Positions 9,018 through 18,400 of a stretch of 64,000 nucleotides of DNA are shown here, in pieces; the first letter of the stretch is position 1, and each line of letters starts with the position of its first letter. A model generated the notes under the pieces. The model saw nothing but the letters and a program-made list of their open reading frames with translations, searched no databases and had not been told where the DNA came from. The position numbers and the translations under genes are program-made. The stretch covers positions 1 to 64,000 of the forward strand of contig JAEWYO010000036.1 of the NCBI GenBank assembly GCA_023395595.1, read 5' to 3'. Source of the DNA: Bacillota bacterium. Its GTDB lineage: Bacteria > Bacillota > Clostridia > Christensenellales > CAG-138.

Positions 9018-9046
9018 AAGCCCGCCGTTTGATTCCGGCGGGCTTT
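9018..9046 (+). terminator. Terminator of the carotenoid-type operon
   Basis: Perfect ten-base stem AAGCCCGCCG/CGGCGGGCTT with an eight-base loop and a short T run, 17 bases after the CrtO-like stop. It also lies just downstream of the convergent PAS/HD-GYP gene. Confidence 0.85.
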
Positions 9047-9077
9047 GTGCTGTTTACTTGTCTATCTTTGGGTTCGC

Positions 9078-10082
9078 TTAATCAATACTGCCCGTGTTGG
9101 CTAGTTCAAGAAACACCTCAACCCAGCCGGGGTCGAATTGCGTTCCCGCGTTTCGTTTGATTTCATCCACGCATTGTTCAAACGACAGCGCGTCGCGATA
9201 CGGGCGGCAGGAGCGCATCGCGTCATATGTGTCCGCAATAGCGATCACCCGTGCGCCGTCGGGAATCTCCTCGCCACCCCGTCCGTCGGGATAACCCTTG
9301 CCGTCATATCGCTCGTGATGATGCCGGATAATCGGCCAGATGCGGCTGCCAGGATCGAGCGGGCGGATGATGTCCGCGGCCAGAGCGCTGTGCTGTTTGA
9401 TGGATTCATATTCCTCGCTGGTGAGTTTACCCGGCTTTCGCACGATGGAATCGGGGATGCAAATCTTCCCGATGTCGTGGAGCTTTGCCGCCCACTGTAC
9501 ATCCAGCAGTCGCTCGTTGATGCCGTTTCGCTCTTCATAGAGCTTGCAAGCAATTTCGCAAACCCGCTTGCTGTGTCCGTTTGTGTAGAGATCCCGCGCC
9601 TCCAGAAGGTTGGAAAGCATCTCCATGCTGGTCATCATCAGGCCGTGATATTGTTCCTTGAGCGTGTCGTGTGCAATCTCCTGCGCGCGCTGATAGGCGG
9701 CCTTTGCCTCCTCCGCCTTCCTGCGCTCGGTGATGTCCCGCGAGGTGACAGTCACGCCCTGCAGCGTATGCGCCTCGTCAAACACAGGCGCATAGGTGTT
9801 TTCATAATATTTGTCGTTGACAGCATCCGTCACCATGCGGCTGATGGTGTTGCCTTCGTGCGTCTTGAGATAGCCGAGCGCGCGGTTGACCTTCTCTTTG
9901 GAGTCCTCCTTGTGGCAGTCCAGCATGCTGTGCCCAAGCAGGTTTTCGCGCTTCACATTCCGAATTCTCTCCGCCGCGTCGTTGACGAATACAATCGTAC
10001 CCTGCGCATCCGAGAGGATGATGCCATCCTGCGTTTGCGACAAAACCAACCTGTATAGATTGTCCAGCCATTCGTGTTCCAT
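9078..10082 (-). CDS. PAS / HD-GYP domain signalling protein
   Basis: A 334-residue cytoplasmic sensor with an N-terminal PAS domain (about residues 5-120, ending with the PAC-type VTVTSRDITERRKAEE) and a C-terminal HD-GYP domain (about 150-330). The phosphodiesterase residues are intact: LHDIGK at 201-206 and HHERYDGKGYPDG around 255-267. HD-GYP proteins hydrolyse cyclic di-GMP, so this probably links a signal sensed by PAS to c-di-GMP turnover; a GGDEF cyclase lies at 60.0-60.9 kb in the same window. It stands alone, converging on the carotenoid operon. No transmembrane segment is seen. Confidence 0.9.
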   Translation of the reverse strand: MEHEWLDNLYRLVLSQTQDGIILSDAQGTIVFVNDAAERIRNVKRENLLGHSMLDCHKEDSKEKVNRALGYLKTHEGNTISRMVTDAVNDKYYENTYAPVFDEAHTLQGVTVTSRDITERRKAEEAKAAYQRAQEIAHDTLKEQYHGLMMTSMEMLSNLLEARDLYTNGHSKRVCEIACKLYEERNGINERLLDVQWAAKLHDIGKICIPDSIVRKPGKLTSEEYESIKQHSALAADIIRPLDPGSRIWPIIRHHHERYDGKGYPDGRGGEEIPDGARVIAIADTYDAMRSCRPYRDALSFEQCVDEIKRNAGTQFDPGWVEVFLELANTGSID

Positions 10083-10292
10083 ACATAGCCTCCGCCTATG
10101 GTGTAGCAGTAAGAAACATCGAGAAATGTTCAGAAATGCATGAAACGGCGCAAGAACCGTTACAAATACACTATAGTTTTATCGAATCACATTTGCAATA
10201 GAAAATGACATTTTCGTACAAAAACATCTTGTTTTGGTTTTTCTTGCACGCTACCACACATGATTTTTGTTTGTTGATTTTTGATTTGGCGA

Positions 10293-10332
10293 GAGAAAAC
10301 AGCGGAGCGCCCATCCCAAGGCACTCCGCCGT
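10293..10332 (-). terminator. Terminator of degV
   Basis: Read on the minus strand, GCGGAGTGCC pairs with GGCGCTCCGC (one GU pair) and is followed by TGTTTTC. It sits 54 bases after the DegV stop. The remainder of 10083-10385 is AT-rich intergenic DNA with no gene seen. Confidence 0.75.
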
Positions 10333-10385
10333 TTGTTGCGTGAACCAAACTCAATTGAGAAAAATTGTTAAAAAAGCAACACTTC

Positions 10386-11252
10386 TTAGAAGAAAAACAA
10401 CCCGATGGCGCCGGGGCCAACGTGGGACGATGTGCAGGGTTCAAAGACGCTGACCGAGACATCGACATCCGGATAGCGCTCTACGATGTCCGCCGCAAGC
10501 AGATGCGCCTCGTCCTCGCATCCTGTATGCGTGATGCCAACAAATCGATTCTCCTCAGCTGCCACATGCAGTTGCACAAACTGCTCCAGAAGGGTCTTGA
10601 TCGCTTTTTTGCGTCCGAGAATCTTCAGATCGAGCACGAGCTTGCCTTCCTCGTCGCCTTTCAGGATCGGTTTGAGGTGCACGATGCTCCCCGCAAGCGC
10701 CGCGCTGCCGGAGATGCGCCCGCCGCGCTTGAGGAAATTCAGGTCGTCCACCATGATGTAGGAGTGGATTTCGTGGCTCCTGCGCTCGGCATGCGCCGCC
10801 GCCTGCTCCGCGCTTGCGCCGCCGTCACGAAGTTTGACCACCTCGCGCAGAATCATACCTTCGCCGATGACGGCGGAGAGCGTATCCACAACCAGAACCT
10901 TGCGCTCCGGATACTTCTTTTGCAGGATTTCCGCGGCGATCTTTCCCGCGCCGCAGGTACCGCTGATTCCGCCGGACATGCCGAGATACAGCACGTCTTC
11001 CCCGGCGAGAAGCCGCGGCTCAAACGCGCTCAAAAAAGCGGATGTGTTGACCATCGATGTTTTCATCACCAGCGTGCTGTCCTCGCGCATACGCTTGAAG
11101 AACGCCTCGCTGTCAAACACCACGCCCGGCTGATAACAGACCACTTCCTCCTCGTTGAGAGAGAGCGTCAGGGAAACGACCTCTACGCGGCTTGCCGTGT
11201 ATTCCGCTTCGGTCAGGTTTGCAGTAGAATCGGTAAAAAGTGCGAATGACAT
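10386..11252 (-). CDS. DegV family fatty-acid-binding protein
   Basis: A 288-residue DegV-fold protein. These proteins bind single fatty acids, and in Bacillota FakB members present them to the FakA kinase for entry into phospholipid synthesis. The N-terminal FTDSTANLT, the central TSMVNTSAF and SGGISGT blocks, and the late LKRGGRISG and GPGAIG blocks are family hallmarks. The start is placed at ATG 11252 rather than the in-frame GTG at 11264 because GAGGTG lies nine bases before it. No fakA is nearby. It is divergent from the DUF1836 gene and shares an inverted repeat with it. Confidence 0.9.
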   Translation of the reverse strand: MSFALFTDSTANLTEAEYTASRVEVVSLTLSLNEEEVVCYQPGVVFDSEAFFKRMREDSTLVMKTSMVNTSAFLSAFEPRLLAGEDVLYLGMSGGISGTCGAGKIAAEILQKKYPERKVLVVDTLSAVIGEGMILREVVKLRDGGASAEQAAAHAERRSHEIHSYIMVDDLNFLKRGGRISGSAALAGSIVHLKPILKGDEEGKLVLDLKILGRKKAIKTLLEQFVQLHVAAEENRFVGITHTGCEDEAHLLAADIVERYPDVDVSVSVFEPCTSSHVGPGAIGLFFF

Positions 11253-11289
11253 TGTATGTTGCACCTCGTTTGCTAGTTTGTTATACTAT

Positions 11290-11308
11290 ATTAACCGATT
11301 GTGTTAAT
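11290..11308. promoter_or_regulatory. Inverted repeat between degV and DUF1836 gene
   Basis: ATTAAC, seven bases, GTTAAT in the divergent intergenic region. It is a possible operator for the HTH-containing DUF1836 protein, by position only. A TATAAT lies near 11360 upstream of the DUF1836 gene. Confidence 0.35.
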
Positions 11309-11402
11309 TATGTAAAGAGGTATTCCGAAACTTACCACTTCCCATTCCGCGCGTGAACGGATATAATAACAGTCAGATTCCAGCGAAAGGAGCCAAAGAA
11401 CC

Positions 11403-11999
11403 ATGCAATATGATAAGCGGCAGGTCGCGGAGAAGCTCGTCCGCTGGGAACGCTTTCTCGGCTCCTATCATTTGCCCGAATGGGAAGAATTGCCGCAGAT
11501 TGCGCTGTATCTGGATCAGGTGATTGCGCTGGTGAATCAGTATCTCGGCTTCTTTGTCTATGATCCCGCCGAGGAAAAGCTGCTCACGCCTTCGATGGTC
11601 AACAACTACGTCAAGCTGCGCCTGATTCCTGCGCCCGTGCGAAAAAAGTACGGTAGAAAGCACATTGCGCTGTTGCTAATGGTCTGTACGTTTAAGCAAT
11701 CGGTGAGCATGGCGGCGATGGCGGACATGCTCCCGCCGGACGACGAGGAATTGATCCATCAGGAATATGTACGCTTCATCGCGTCCTACCAGCGCATTTC
11801 GCGCTATGTGGTGCAGCAGGCAAAGGCCAGCGCCGAGCCGATCTATGACGAAACAAGCAACACCGGCACCGAGGTGAGCGATCTCGTGGTCGGCTCCGCG
11901 ATTGCGGCGAGTTTCGCGCGGCTGCTTGCGGGCAAGCTCATCGCCCTGCATCTGCCGCAGGAGCAGGATACCCTCGGCGAAGTGTTCGACCGCGAATAA
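11403..11999 (+). CDS. DUF1836 domain protein, MerR-like DNA-binding
   Basis: A 198-residue protein of the DUF1836 family, common in Clostridia and lactic acid bacteria and next to degV in several of them. The block LTPSMVNNYVKLRLIPAPVRKKYGRKHIALLLMV (as short parts, near residues 60-93) resembles the winged helix of MerR regulators: a helix-turn-helix, a proline-rich turn and a helix. A ribosome binding site GAAAGGAG lies ten bases before the ATG. Target genes are unknown; autoregulation or control of degV is plausible from the shared upstream region. A good terminator follows. Confidence 0.82.
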   Translation: MQYDKRQVAEKLVRWERFLGSYHLPEWEELPQIALYLDQVIALVNQYLGFFVYDPAEEKLLTPSMVNNYVKLRLIPAPVRKKYGRKHIALLLMVCTFKQSVSMAAMADMLPPDDEELIHQEYVRFIASYQRISRYVVQQAKASAEPIYDETSNTGTEVSDLVVGSAIAASFARLLAGKLIALHLPQEQDTLGEVFDRE

Positions 12000-12024
12000 G
12001 AAAAAGCAAGCGTCAAAACGCAGC

Positions 12025-12060
12025 CAGGCTCCGGGAAGACCCCGAAGCCTGTTTTTTTTG
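12025..12060 (+). terminator. Terminator of the DUF1836 gene
   Basis: AGGCT-CCGGG pairs with CCCG-AGCCT around an AAGAC loop with one mismatch, then eight T residues; 25 bases after the stop. Confidence 0.9.
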
Positions 12061-12081
12061 CATATACTCTTTTGTCGCAAA

Positions 12082-12798
12082 TTATTTTTTGCGCAGTGCA
12101 ATAGCGATGAAATTAAAGTACTTGCCCGCGCCCGCGTTCATCGCGGCTCTGTCCATAACGGCGTATTCGTTCTCCGTCTTCAGCCAATCTTGCCAGCATT
12201 CCTCATTGCTCTCCATCTCCTCGATTGAAATGATCTCGATTCCCCCGGTTGCCTCAATCACGTCTCGCCAATAGACCGCGTCGTGGATGGTGTCGAGGTC
12301 TTCCGCACTCCATGAGGTCAGCATCTCTTTGGGGATATCCGCATGGATGTCGTGATGAAATCCCGGCACGACGAGGAGAATCCAGCCACCGGGTTTGACC
12401 AGCGGGAGCAGATGCTTGCCCAGATACGCCTTGTCCAGCCCGAAGTAATGATAGGAATCCACACTGACCACCGCGTCGAAGAAATTCTCCGCAAAGGGCA
12501 GCGTGTGCGCGTCCTCGTGAATCGGAACGATCTGCTCGTTGGTCAGCCCCTGCGCCACAAAGCGCTGCCAGTTTTCACTTGCGCTAATCCAAAGATCGAC
12601 TGCAAACACTCGAAGCGCATATTCTTTGGCAAGCATGATGGACGTAACGCCCTGTCCGCAGCCGAGGTCCATGATGGTTTGCCCCGCTTCCAACGGAAAG
12701 CGGTTCATCAGCTCTTCGAGCAGCTTTGCGGGGTTTGGCCCCATAATGTTATTTTTAATCAAGTTCGGGTCCATTTTATTTGCTTTCGGGTAGTTCAT
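12082..12798 (-). CDS. Class I SAM-dependent methyltransferase
   Basis: A 238-residue Rossmann methyltransferase. Motif I is DLGCGQGVTS near residues 44-53, followed by the acidic end of strand 2 (FAVDLW), motif II-like FDAVVSVDSYHYF and the post-motif region KPGGWILLVVPG. It resembles small-molecule methyltransferases of the UbiE/cyclopropane synthase type, but no substrate can be assigned. GAGAGGA precedes the ATG. The gene converges with the DUF1836 gene. An amount of neighbour context is lacking, so it should be read as a generic methyltransferase. Confidence 0.85.
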   Translation of the reverse strand: MNYPKANKMDPNLIKNNIMGPNPAKLLEELMNRFPLEAGQTIMDLGCGQGVTSIMLAKEYALRVFAVDLWISASENWQRFVAQGLTNEQIVPIHEDAHTLPFAENFFDAVVSVDSYHYFGLDKAYLGKHLLPLVKPGGWILLVVPGFHHDIHADIPKEMLTSWSAEDLDTIHDAVYWRDVIEATGGIEIISIEEMESNEECWQDWLKTENEYAVMDRAAMNAGAGKYFNFIAIALRKK

Positions 12799-12854
12799 CT
12801 GTATATCCTCTCAATTCTGTTGTATTTATCTATTTGGATTGTTTGCCCCAATAA

Positions 12855-12880
12855 CAAAAACGGCACGGAAGCTCCATGCC
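12855..12880 (-). terminator. Terminator of the 13.1-20.1 kb operon
   Basis: On the minus strand GGCATGGA pairs with TCCGTGCC (one GU pair) around AGC, then GTTTTTG. It lies 235 bases after the stop of the flavoprotein gene, leaving an apparent 3' untranslated stretch in 12881-13115 in which no gene was seen. Confidence 0.65.
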
Positions 12881-13115
12881 GAACAAATCTCTTTGAAGTT
12901 CGTTCAAAAAAGAAGTCCTCTAGCTTGGCGCGTTTCTGTTTGGAAAGCGTACATCGAAACAAACGCATCGATTGCGCTTGTGTTGCTTCGAACAATTGTC
13001 TCGCGTTCCGTTACAGAACCGACGTCAAACAGACACTTCCCTTCTCTTTCAAAACTTATATTCCGTGCTGGTTTTGATACTAGCAAACCCTGACGCAAAA
13101 ATCAAGCTGCCGGAT

Positions 13116-14165
13116 TCAATCGTTCTTGAGCGTTTGCAGCATCTGAAGCGCAAACGAATCCATCCGCTGCGCAATCCCCTCCGCCTGCATGGCTTCGCCG
13201 GGGTGGTTTGCGGTCTGCATCAGGCAAAAACGCGGCGGAAGCGAGAATGTTTTGTTTAGGCACAGCGCGCCGAGCACCTGCTGTGCGATGATATCGCTGC
13301 CGCTGTAGCCGGAGACGATCACGGCGTAAAGCTGCTTTTCGTAGAGCGAGTTATAGACCAGCACGCTCGTGAGGCGATTGATGAACGCAAGGATATTCGC
13401 GCTCACGCTGTCGTTGTAGTTCGGGCAGAGCAGCAAGAGCGCGTCGCACTCGTTGATCGCGGGAAACACATCGTTGGTGATCACGCCGCCGTAGAAACAG
13501 CTGTTTTGCCGCGCAAAGTGCGCACAGGTTTTATAGGAACAACCCCGGCAGTCGAAAATTGCACCGTTTTGGAGCGAGATTTCGTGGATGTCGCAGTAGG
13601 GCGAAATCCGCTCGGACAGCGCCATACCGATTTGCAGTGTGTTGGAGGTTGTCCGGTCACTCGCGTGCAGCAGCAGCACCTTTGGCCGCGTCTTTTTTAC
13701 GGGACAAAAATGGATCAGCCGCTGCACCAGTTCGCGCGCGGCCTGGTGGTATGCCCCCGTGAGGGAAACGCCGCGCCGGAGGGATTGCACATTCCAATTA
13801 TCGAGCGAACCCGTCGCCTCCACAAGCGGTTTGCCCGGAAAACGGCAGCCGGCAAGATTTGCCGCAAGCGCCAGCATATCCGCCGTCTGCTTGGTGTAGA
13901 GTTCGCCCGCGCCGTCGAGCAGGATCGCGCCCGTTGCGCCCTCCATCGCCGCCGGGTTTTGCCTTAACGTCGCAATCAGCGCCATCACGTCCGCGTCCAG
14001 ACCGTGCTCGCTCAGCCCAACCGCAAAGAGCACGCGGTTTCCCGCAAGGCGCGGGAGCGCATCCGCGCTCATCACCCGCTCGTGCGCAGCGCCTTCCAGC
14101 GCATAGGCGAGGGTTTCGTTCAAACGCGTATTCTCGTTGCAGAGTACGACGATGATGTCACTCAT
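13116..14165 (-). CDS. Flavodoxin-fold NAD(P)H oxidoreductase with extra N-terminal domain
   Basis: A 349-residue protein. Residues about 165-345 form a flavodoxin-like NADPH-dependent FMN reductase domain: KVLLLHASDRTTSNT is the phosphate loop, and CRGCSYKTC and LLLLCPNYNDSVSANILAFINRL match the iron-sulfur flavoprotein/NADPH:FMN reductase family. Residues 1-160 form an N-terminal domain that I do not recognise; it contains a second VVLCNENT segment resembling another flavodoxin-like half. Cysteines at the CxxC-x4-C cluster could hold a metal centre. It is the last gene of a three-gene operon and its start overlaps the dehydrogenase stop (ATGA). Partner and substrate unknown. Confidence 0.72.
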   Translation of the reverse strand: MSDIIVVLCNENTRLNETLAYALEGAAHERVMSADALPRLAGNRVLFAVGLSEHGLDADVMALIATLRQNPAAMEGATGAILLDGAGELYTKQTADMLALAANLAGCRFPGKPLVEATGSLDNWNVQSLRRGVSLTGAYHQAARELVQRLIHFCPVKKTRPKVLLLHASDRTTSNTLQIGMALSERISPYCDIHEISLQNGAIFDCRGCSYKTCAHFARQNSCFYGGVITNDVFPAINECDALLLLCPNYNDSVSANILAFINRLTSVLVYNSLYEKQLYAVIVSGYSGSDIIAQQVLGALCLNKTFSLPPRFCLMQTANHPGEAMQAEGIAQRMDSFALQMLQTLKND

Positions 14166-15403
14166 CCGATTTGAAATTCCTCCAGTTTTCGGTAGCTCTC
14201 CGAAACACGTTGGTAGAGGTCAGGATGCAATTCTTCCCGCCTTTGTTCGGCGCCGGCCGGGGTCAGCCGCGCACGGCAGCCGAAGTAAGCCCCGCCGAGC
14301 GGAACCGCCGCGTCGTGCCATTCCCCGCGCAGCGCACGAAGCACCGAGACAGCGGCAGACGAAAGCCCCGGCGCAAGATACGGCTTGAATCCGAGCGAAC
14401 GCACTGTGAGATTCGCCGTCTCCGCCTTGTGTGTGAGTGTGCGCGAGCACGCCGCATCATACCCTTCGTTTGGCGTGTTTGCGATCACGAGCCCGTTTCC
14501 GTGCGGGCCGTAGACGCGCAAGTGCTCCACAGGAACGCCCTCGCGCTCGGCGGAATAGATCGCGCGCGCGTGCATGACCCCGAGGCCAAAGCCGCGCACC
14601 TGCTCCGGCAGCAGCCCGTTTCCGTCGAATTCGCCCGCGTCGTTTTGGTTGCTCATGAGGAATACCGCGCGGCTGAGTTGATCCACCGGATCGGATATCT
14701 GGCAAAACAACCCCGCAAAGCCGCTCTCCCGCGCGGCGCGCGCATAGGCGCGCAAGAGTTCGCGGTTGGCAGAAAACTGCATCATCCGCACATCCCCGCC
14801 GCTCTCCGCGCCGACCTCCGGCACGGCACGCGCGGCGGTAAAGAGCAGTGCGTCACAGTCAAACAACGCCTCTTCATGCAGTACACGAATGCTCGGGAGC
14901 GTGTCCCCATCCCGCACGGGCAAAACCTGATTCAGCTCCGCTTCATAGCGCAGGCACTGGTTTTCATCGCGGTCATAGATGCCAATCTCGGCCAAATCCG
15001 TGCCGAGAAGCTTGAGCCCGATTGCCGTCGTGCCGCCAACGTTGCCGAGGCCGACGAGATTCACGCGCGGCTTGGTTGTTCCGCGCGCACGAAAGGTGCA
15101 GAGCACCGGAAACCAACGAGAAAACGCCGTGTTGGCGACGCTTGCGCCGTGCTCTTTCACAAACTCCGCGAGCGCATCGTCCTTTGCCACGTTCGGCGGC
15201 GGCAGAAGCAGCGCGATACCCTCCGCCTCGTCCAACTCCACCAGAGACGAAATTGCAAACAGCCCACGGCTCTTTTGCGGGTCTCGCTCGACCAAAAACA
15301 CGAGCGGGTCAAATGGCTGCGCAACCGCAACCGCGCCCTCCGGCAGTCTTCCGCCGTGGTCCGCGAGGCAAAATCCTTCATACGCGTAATACTTCATGTT
15401 CAA
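14162..15403 (-). CDS. Lactate/malate dehydrogenase-like protein
   Basis: A 413-residue protein with a central NAD-binding Rossmann motif VNLVGLGNVGGTTAIGLKLLG near residues 113-133, followed by the IYDRDENQ acidic strand end, as in the lactate/malate dehydrogenase superfamily. About 110 residues of a distinct N-terminal domain precede it. The catalytic region is divergent: the segment CQISDPVDQLS corresponds to the NPVD block of the family. It overlaps both neighbours by four bases, so it is translated with the giant protein upstream and the flavoprotein downstream. A hydroxyacid or polyol substrate is possible but unproved. Confidence 0.75.
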   Translation of the reverse strand: MNMKYYAYEGFCLADHGGRLPEGAVAVAQPFDPLVFLVERDPQKSRGLFAISSLVELDEAEGIALLLPPPNVAKDDALAEFVKEHGASVANTAFSRWFPVLCTFRARGTTKPRVNLVGLGNVGGTTAIGLKLLGTDLAEIGIYDRDENQCLRYEAELNQVLPVRDGDTLPSIRVLHEEALFDCDALLFTAARAVPEVGAESGGDVRMMQFSANRELLRAYARAARESGFAGLFCQISDPVDQLSRAVFLMSNQNDAGEFDGNGLLPEQVRGFGLGVMHARAIYSAEREGVPVEHLRVYGPHGNGLVIANTPNEGYDAACSRTLTHKAETANLTVRSLGFKPYLAPGLSSAAVSVLRALRGEWHDAAVPLGGAYFGCRARLTPAGAEQRREELHPDLYQRVSESYRKLEEFQIG

Positions 15404-18400
15404 ACGTCCTCCGCGTTGGAGATGCGCCGCATCTGCCGAATATCGTCTTTTAGGAAGGCGGAAGCCACCACGTTGAGGTCATATTGCATATGCGCGCCCT
15501 TGTCCGGCAGGCGCGGGCGCACCAGCGCCTCACCCAGCCGCCGGAGCGTGAGCCCCGTTCCCTGCAGCTTGAGATAGCGATCCTCCAGCACCGAGAGGAT
15601 GGTTAACGTGTTGCCCAGCGCCACGCGGGAATAATGCCGGACGGCGGGCGGCGGCGCGCCATGCAGATATTTGGGATATTGATAGGGCAAAATCAGATTG
15701 ATGCTCGGCGGATAGTCCCGCTCCACAATCCCGCCCGAGACGCTGTCTCCGCCGATGAAGGGATACAGCAGGCTCTCCGTGAACCAATATCGCATGTTCG
15801 GGATAAAGTATTCGCAGTCCACATTGCGCTTTTGTTCGCGCATGAGGTCTAGCCCCCTGCCGGAGAGAATGCCGACGAGGATGCGCTCCACCTCCACGCC
15901 CTGACCGCGAAACAGCGGGTCGAGCTTCTCCCAACGATAACCGTTGTGCAGCAGATCGTCCACCAGCAGCACGGGACGGCGGAAGGATTTGATCGTCTTG
16001 ACCTGATTGGAAAGCTGGGAATAACCGGGGGATTCTTCAATGTCAAAGCCGCTCTCGTTGGCGTGGAACACCTTGTCCGCGTGGAGCGCTTTGGTCACCG
16101 TGTTTGGCACGATTGTCTCGGCGAGAATCTTGCCATATGGCACGCACATCGCACGGCCGAGCGTCTTCTGCGTCGGCGGCACGTTGGAAACGCCGTTGAG
16201 CGCACGCACTTTTTCGATGAGCCCGTCGTTGATCGCGTCCATGTCGAAGCTCAGCAGCAGCGTGCCCGGAAACATCGCGCAGATGGATTTTCGCAGTGCC
16301 GGGCGTGTGGATTCCACCGCCGCGCGAACCGCCTCATCCGAGGCAAACGGTTCCTTGATGCATTGCAGTGTGTCCTCGAGCAGTACCAGCGGCGCGCGCA
16401 TATCCGCGTAAAGCAGCGCGCTCTCGTCCGGTACGGGCAAGAAGCCGAGTTGGGACGCAACCTCGCGCTCCGTCTCCTCCGCGCAGCGATAGAGCGCAAA
16501 GGTGTGCTCCCGAATCAGTGAGCGTGCCAGCAGATCGCACAGCAGCGCGCGCAGAGGTTCACCCGTTCCGCTTGTTTCCTCGATCCAGAGAATGCGACCG
16601 GATGCCAGCCGGCGCACGGTCTCCGTTGCCCCCCGCAGATCGCCCAGCACATCGTAGAGATCCGTCACGCTCACACTCCGGCTACGGATGCGCGCGCGCA
16701 GTTCGCCCGCGTCGTCGCGATAGGTTGCGGCGTATTCCTCGCCCGTCTCGCGCACCTCGCAGCGGCGGGTGGGCAACTCGTTGATCTCCTGCTTGTATTG
16801 CGGCATGCGCAGATACAGCCCGCGCGCATAGATAAAATCCTGCACCACGGGATCGACCATCATGCCGATGTCCATGTCCTTGTCGATGTATTCGCGAATT
16901 TGCGTACTGCTCGCGCTCTCGTAATAGGCAGGAAGCGAGAGCGAGATCACGCGTCCGCGCAACAAATCCTCCGCGCGGCGGTTTTCGTCCGGCTTAGCCT
17001 GCTCCACGCGGGTAAAGAGAATGTGATGATAGGTTGCCGCCGTGCCCGGCCCGCTCTGGCGATAGGCGCTGGCGTTGAGGATGACGTCGCTGCCCGCAAC
17101 GAGATACAGTTCCCGGTCGCGGAAGAGTTGGCTGAGGTTTTTGAGATCCTCCGGCACGGCGAGGTTGACCGGAATATCGTCCGGGAAGAGATAGACGTCC
17201 GGCAGGTTGGCGGCTGACATGCTCACAATCTGGCGGCGCATGAGCTTCGCCAGCGTGCGCTTGCTCCAGGAAAACTCGTCCACCGCAAGGTAAACCTCAA
17301 ACCCGTGGGCGCGGATTTCCTCGACAATGCGCTTGTGCCCCGCCGAAAACGGGTCGAACGTGCCGGGGAAGAACGCGACGGGCTTGAGCGGATCAAACGC
17401 AAATCCGCCGCCGGTTTCGCAGCGCGTGATGAAGCGATAGAGATGGTTGAGCATCGCCGCTTCATTGAAAAACGCGAGCATACCGTCCCGCCGCTCGCCA
17501 AGCAGCGTGAGCAGTTTTTTGCCAAAGCGCACGAGGCAGGCTCTGCGCGCGTCCAGCGGGCAGCCCTCATTGCCGAAATACATCCGGCAGATGACCTCCA
17601 GCGCGGTGAGACGGATGCTGTCGTCAAAATGTGCGACGCCCGTGAGCAGCAGGCCAAACACCCGCTCGTAGACCGCGTCCGCGCGGGCGGTGTTGTCCGT
17701 CGCATAGCCGGAGAGCACGGCGCAGAGCGTCGAGAGTGCGGCGCGCGCCGCGCGTGTGTTTGCCGCGCGCAGCAGGTCTTCGAGATAGTCGATTCCCTCG
17801 TCCATCTCTTTTTCCGGCACGCTGCAGATCAGCCTGCCCAGATACGGCGGAATATAGCCGGAGATTTCATTTTGCCCGGTCTCGAGTTCGCGCAAGAGAT
17901 CGACCATGATCTCGTTTCGCTGATCGACCGACAGCACGGCGGAGACCTCCACCAGTGCCTCACCCGCGCGTTCACGCACGGGCAGATGTTCGCTGACCGA
18001 AAGCAGGTTGCTCAAGTGCATCGCGATATGGAACGCTTCCTCGGGATGCACGTGTACATAGTCGCAAAGATGGTCGATATGCACAAGCTTCATCGTCCAG
18101 GTGATGCTGCTCTTGAGGTTGCTTAAGTAGATTTCGCCGACCGGTAGCGCCGGTTCTTCCAGTGAGGACAATCCCGCGCGTTTTCTGAGGCGGTTGAATA
18201 GCCAGACGGAGGCAAACTCCGCGTCGGGCTGGAGCTTGATGCTCTCACACGCGTGCAGTAGCAGTTTGGGGTCACCATCCGCCACCGCGCTGAGCGCGCG
18301 CAGGGCGCGGATGCGTACCCGCGCCTCCGGGGAAGCGGCGGCCCCGCCGAGAATCGGCAGCATGCGCTCCACTTCCGCGCGCTGCATGACCTCCTGCGGA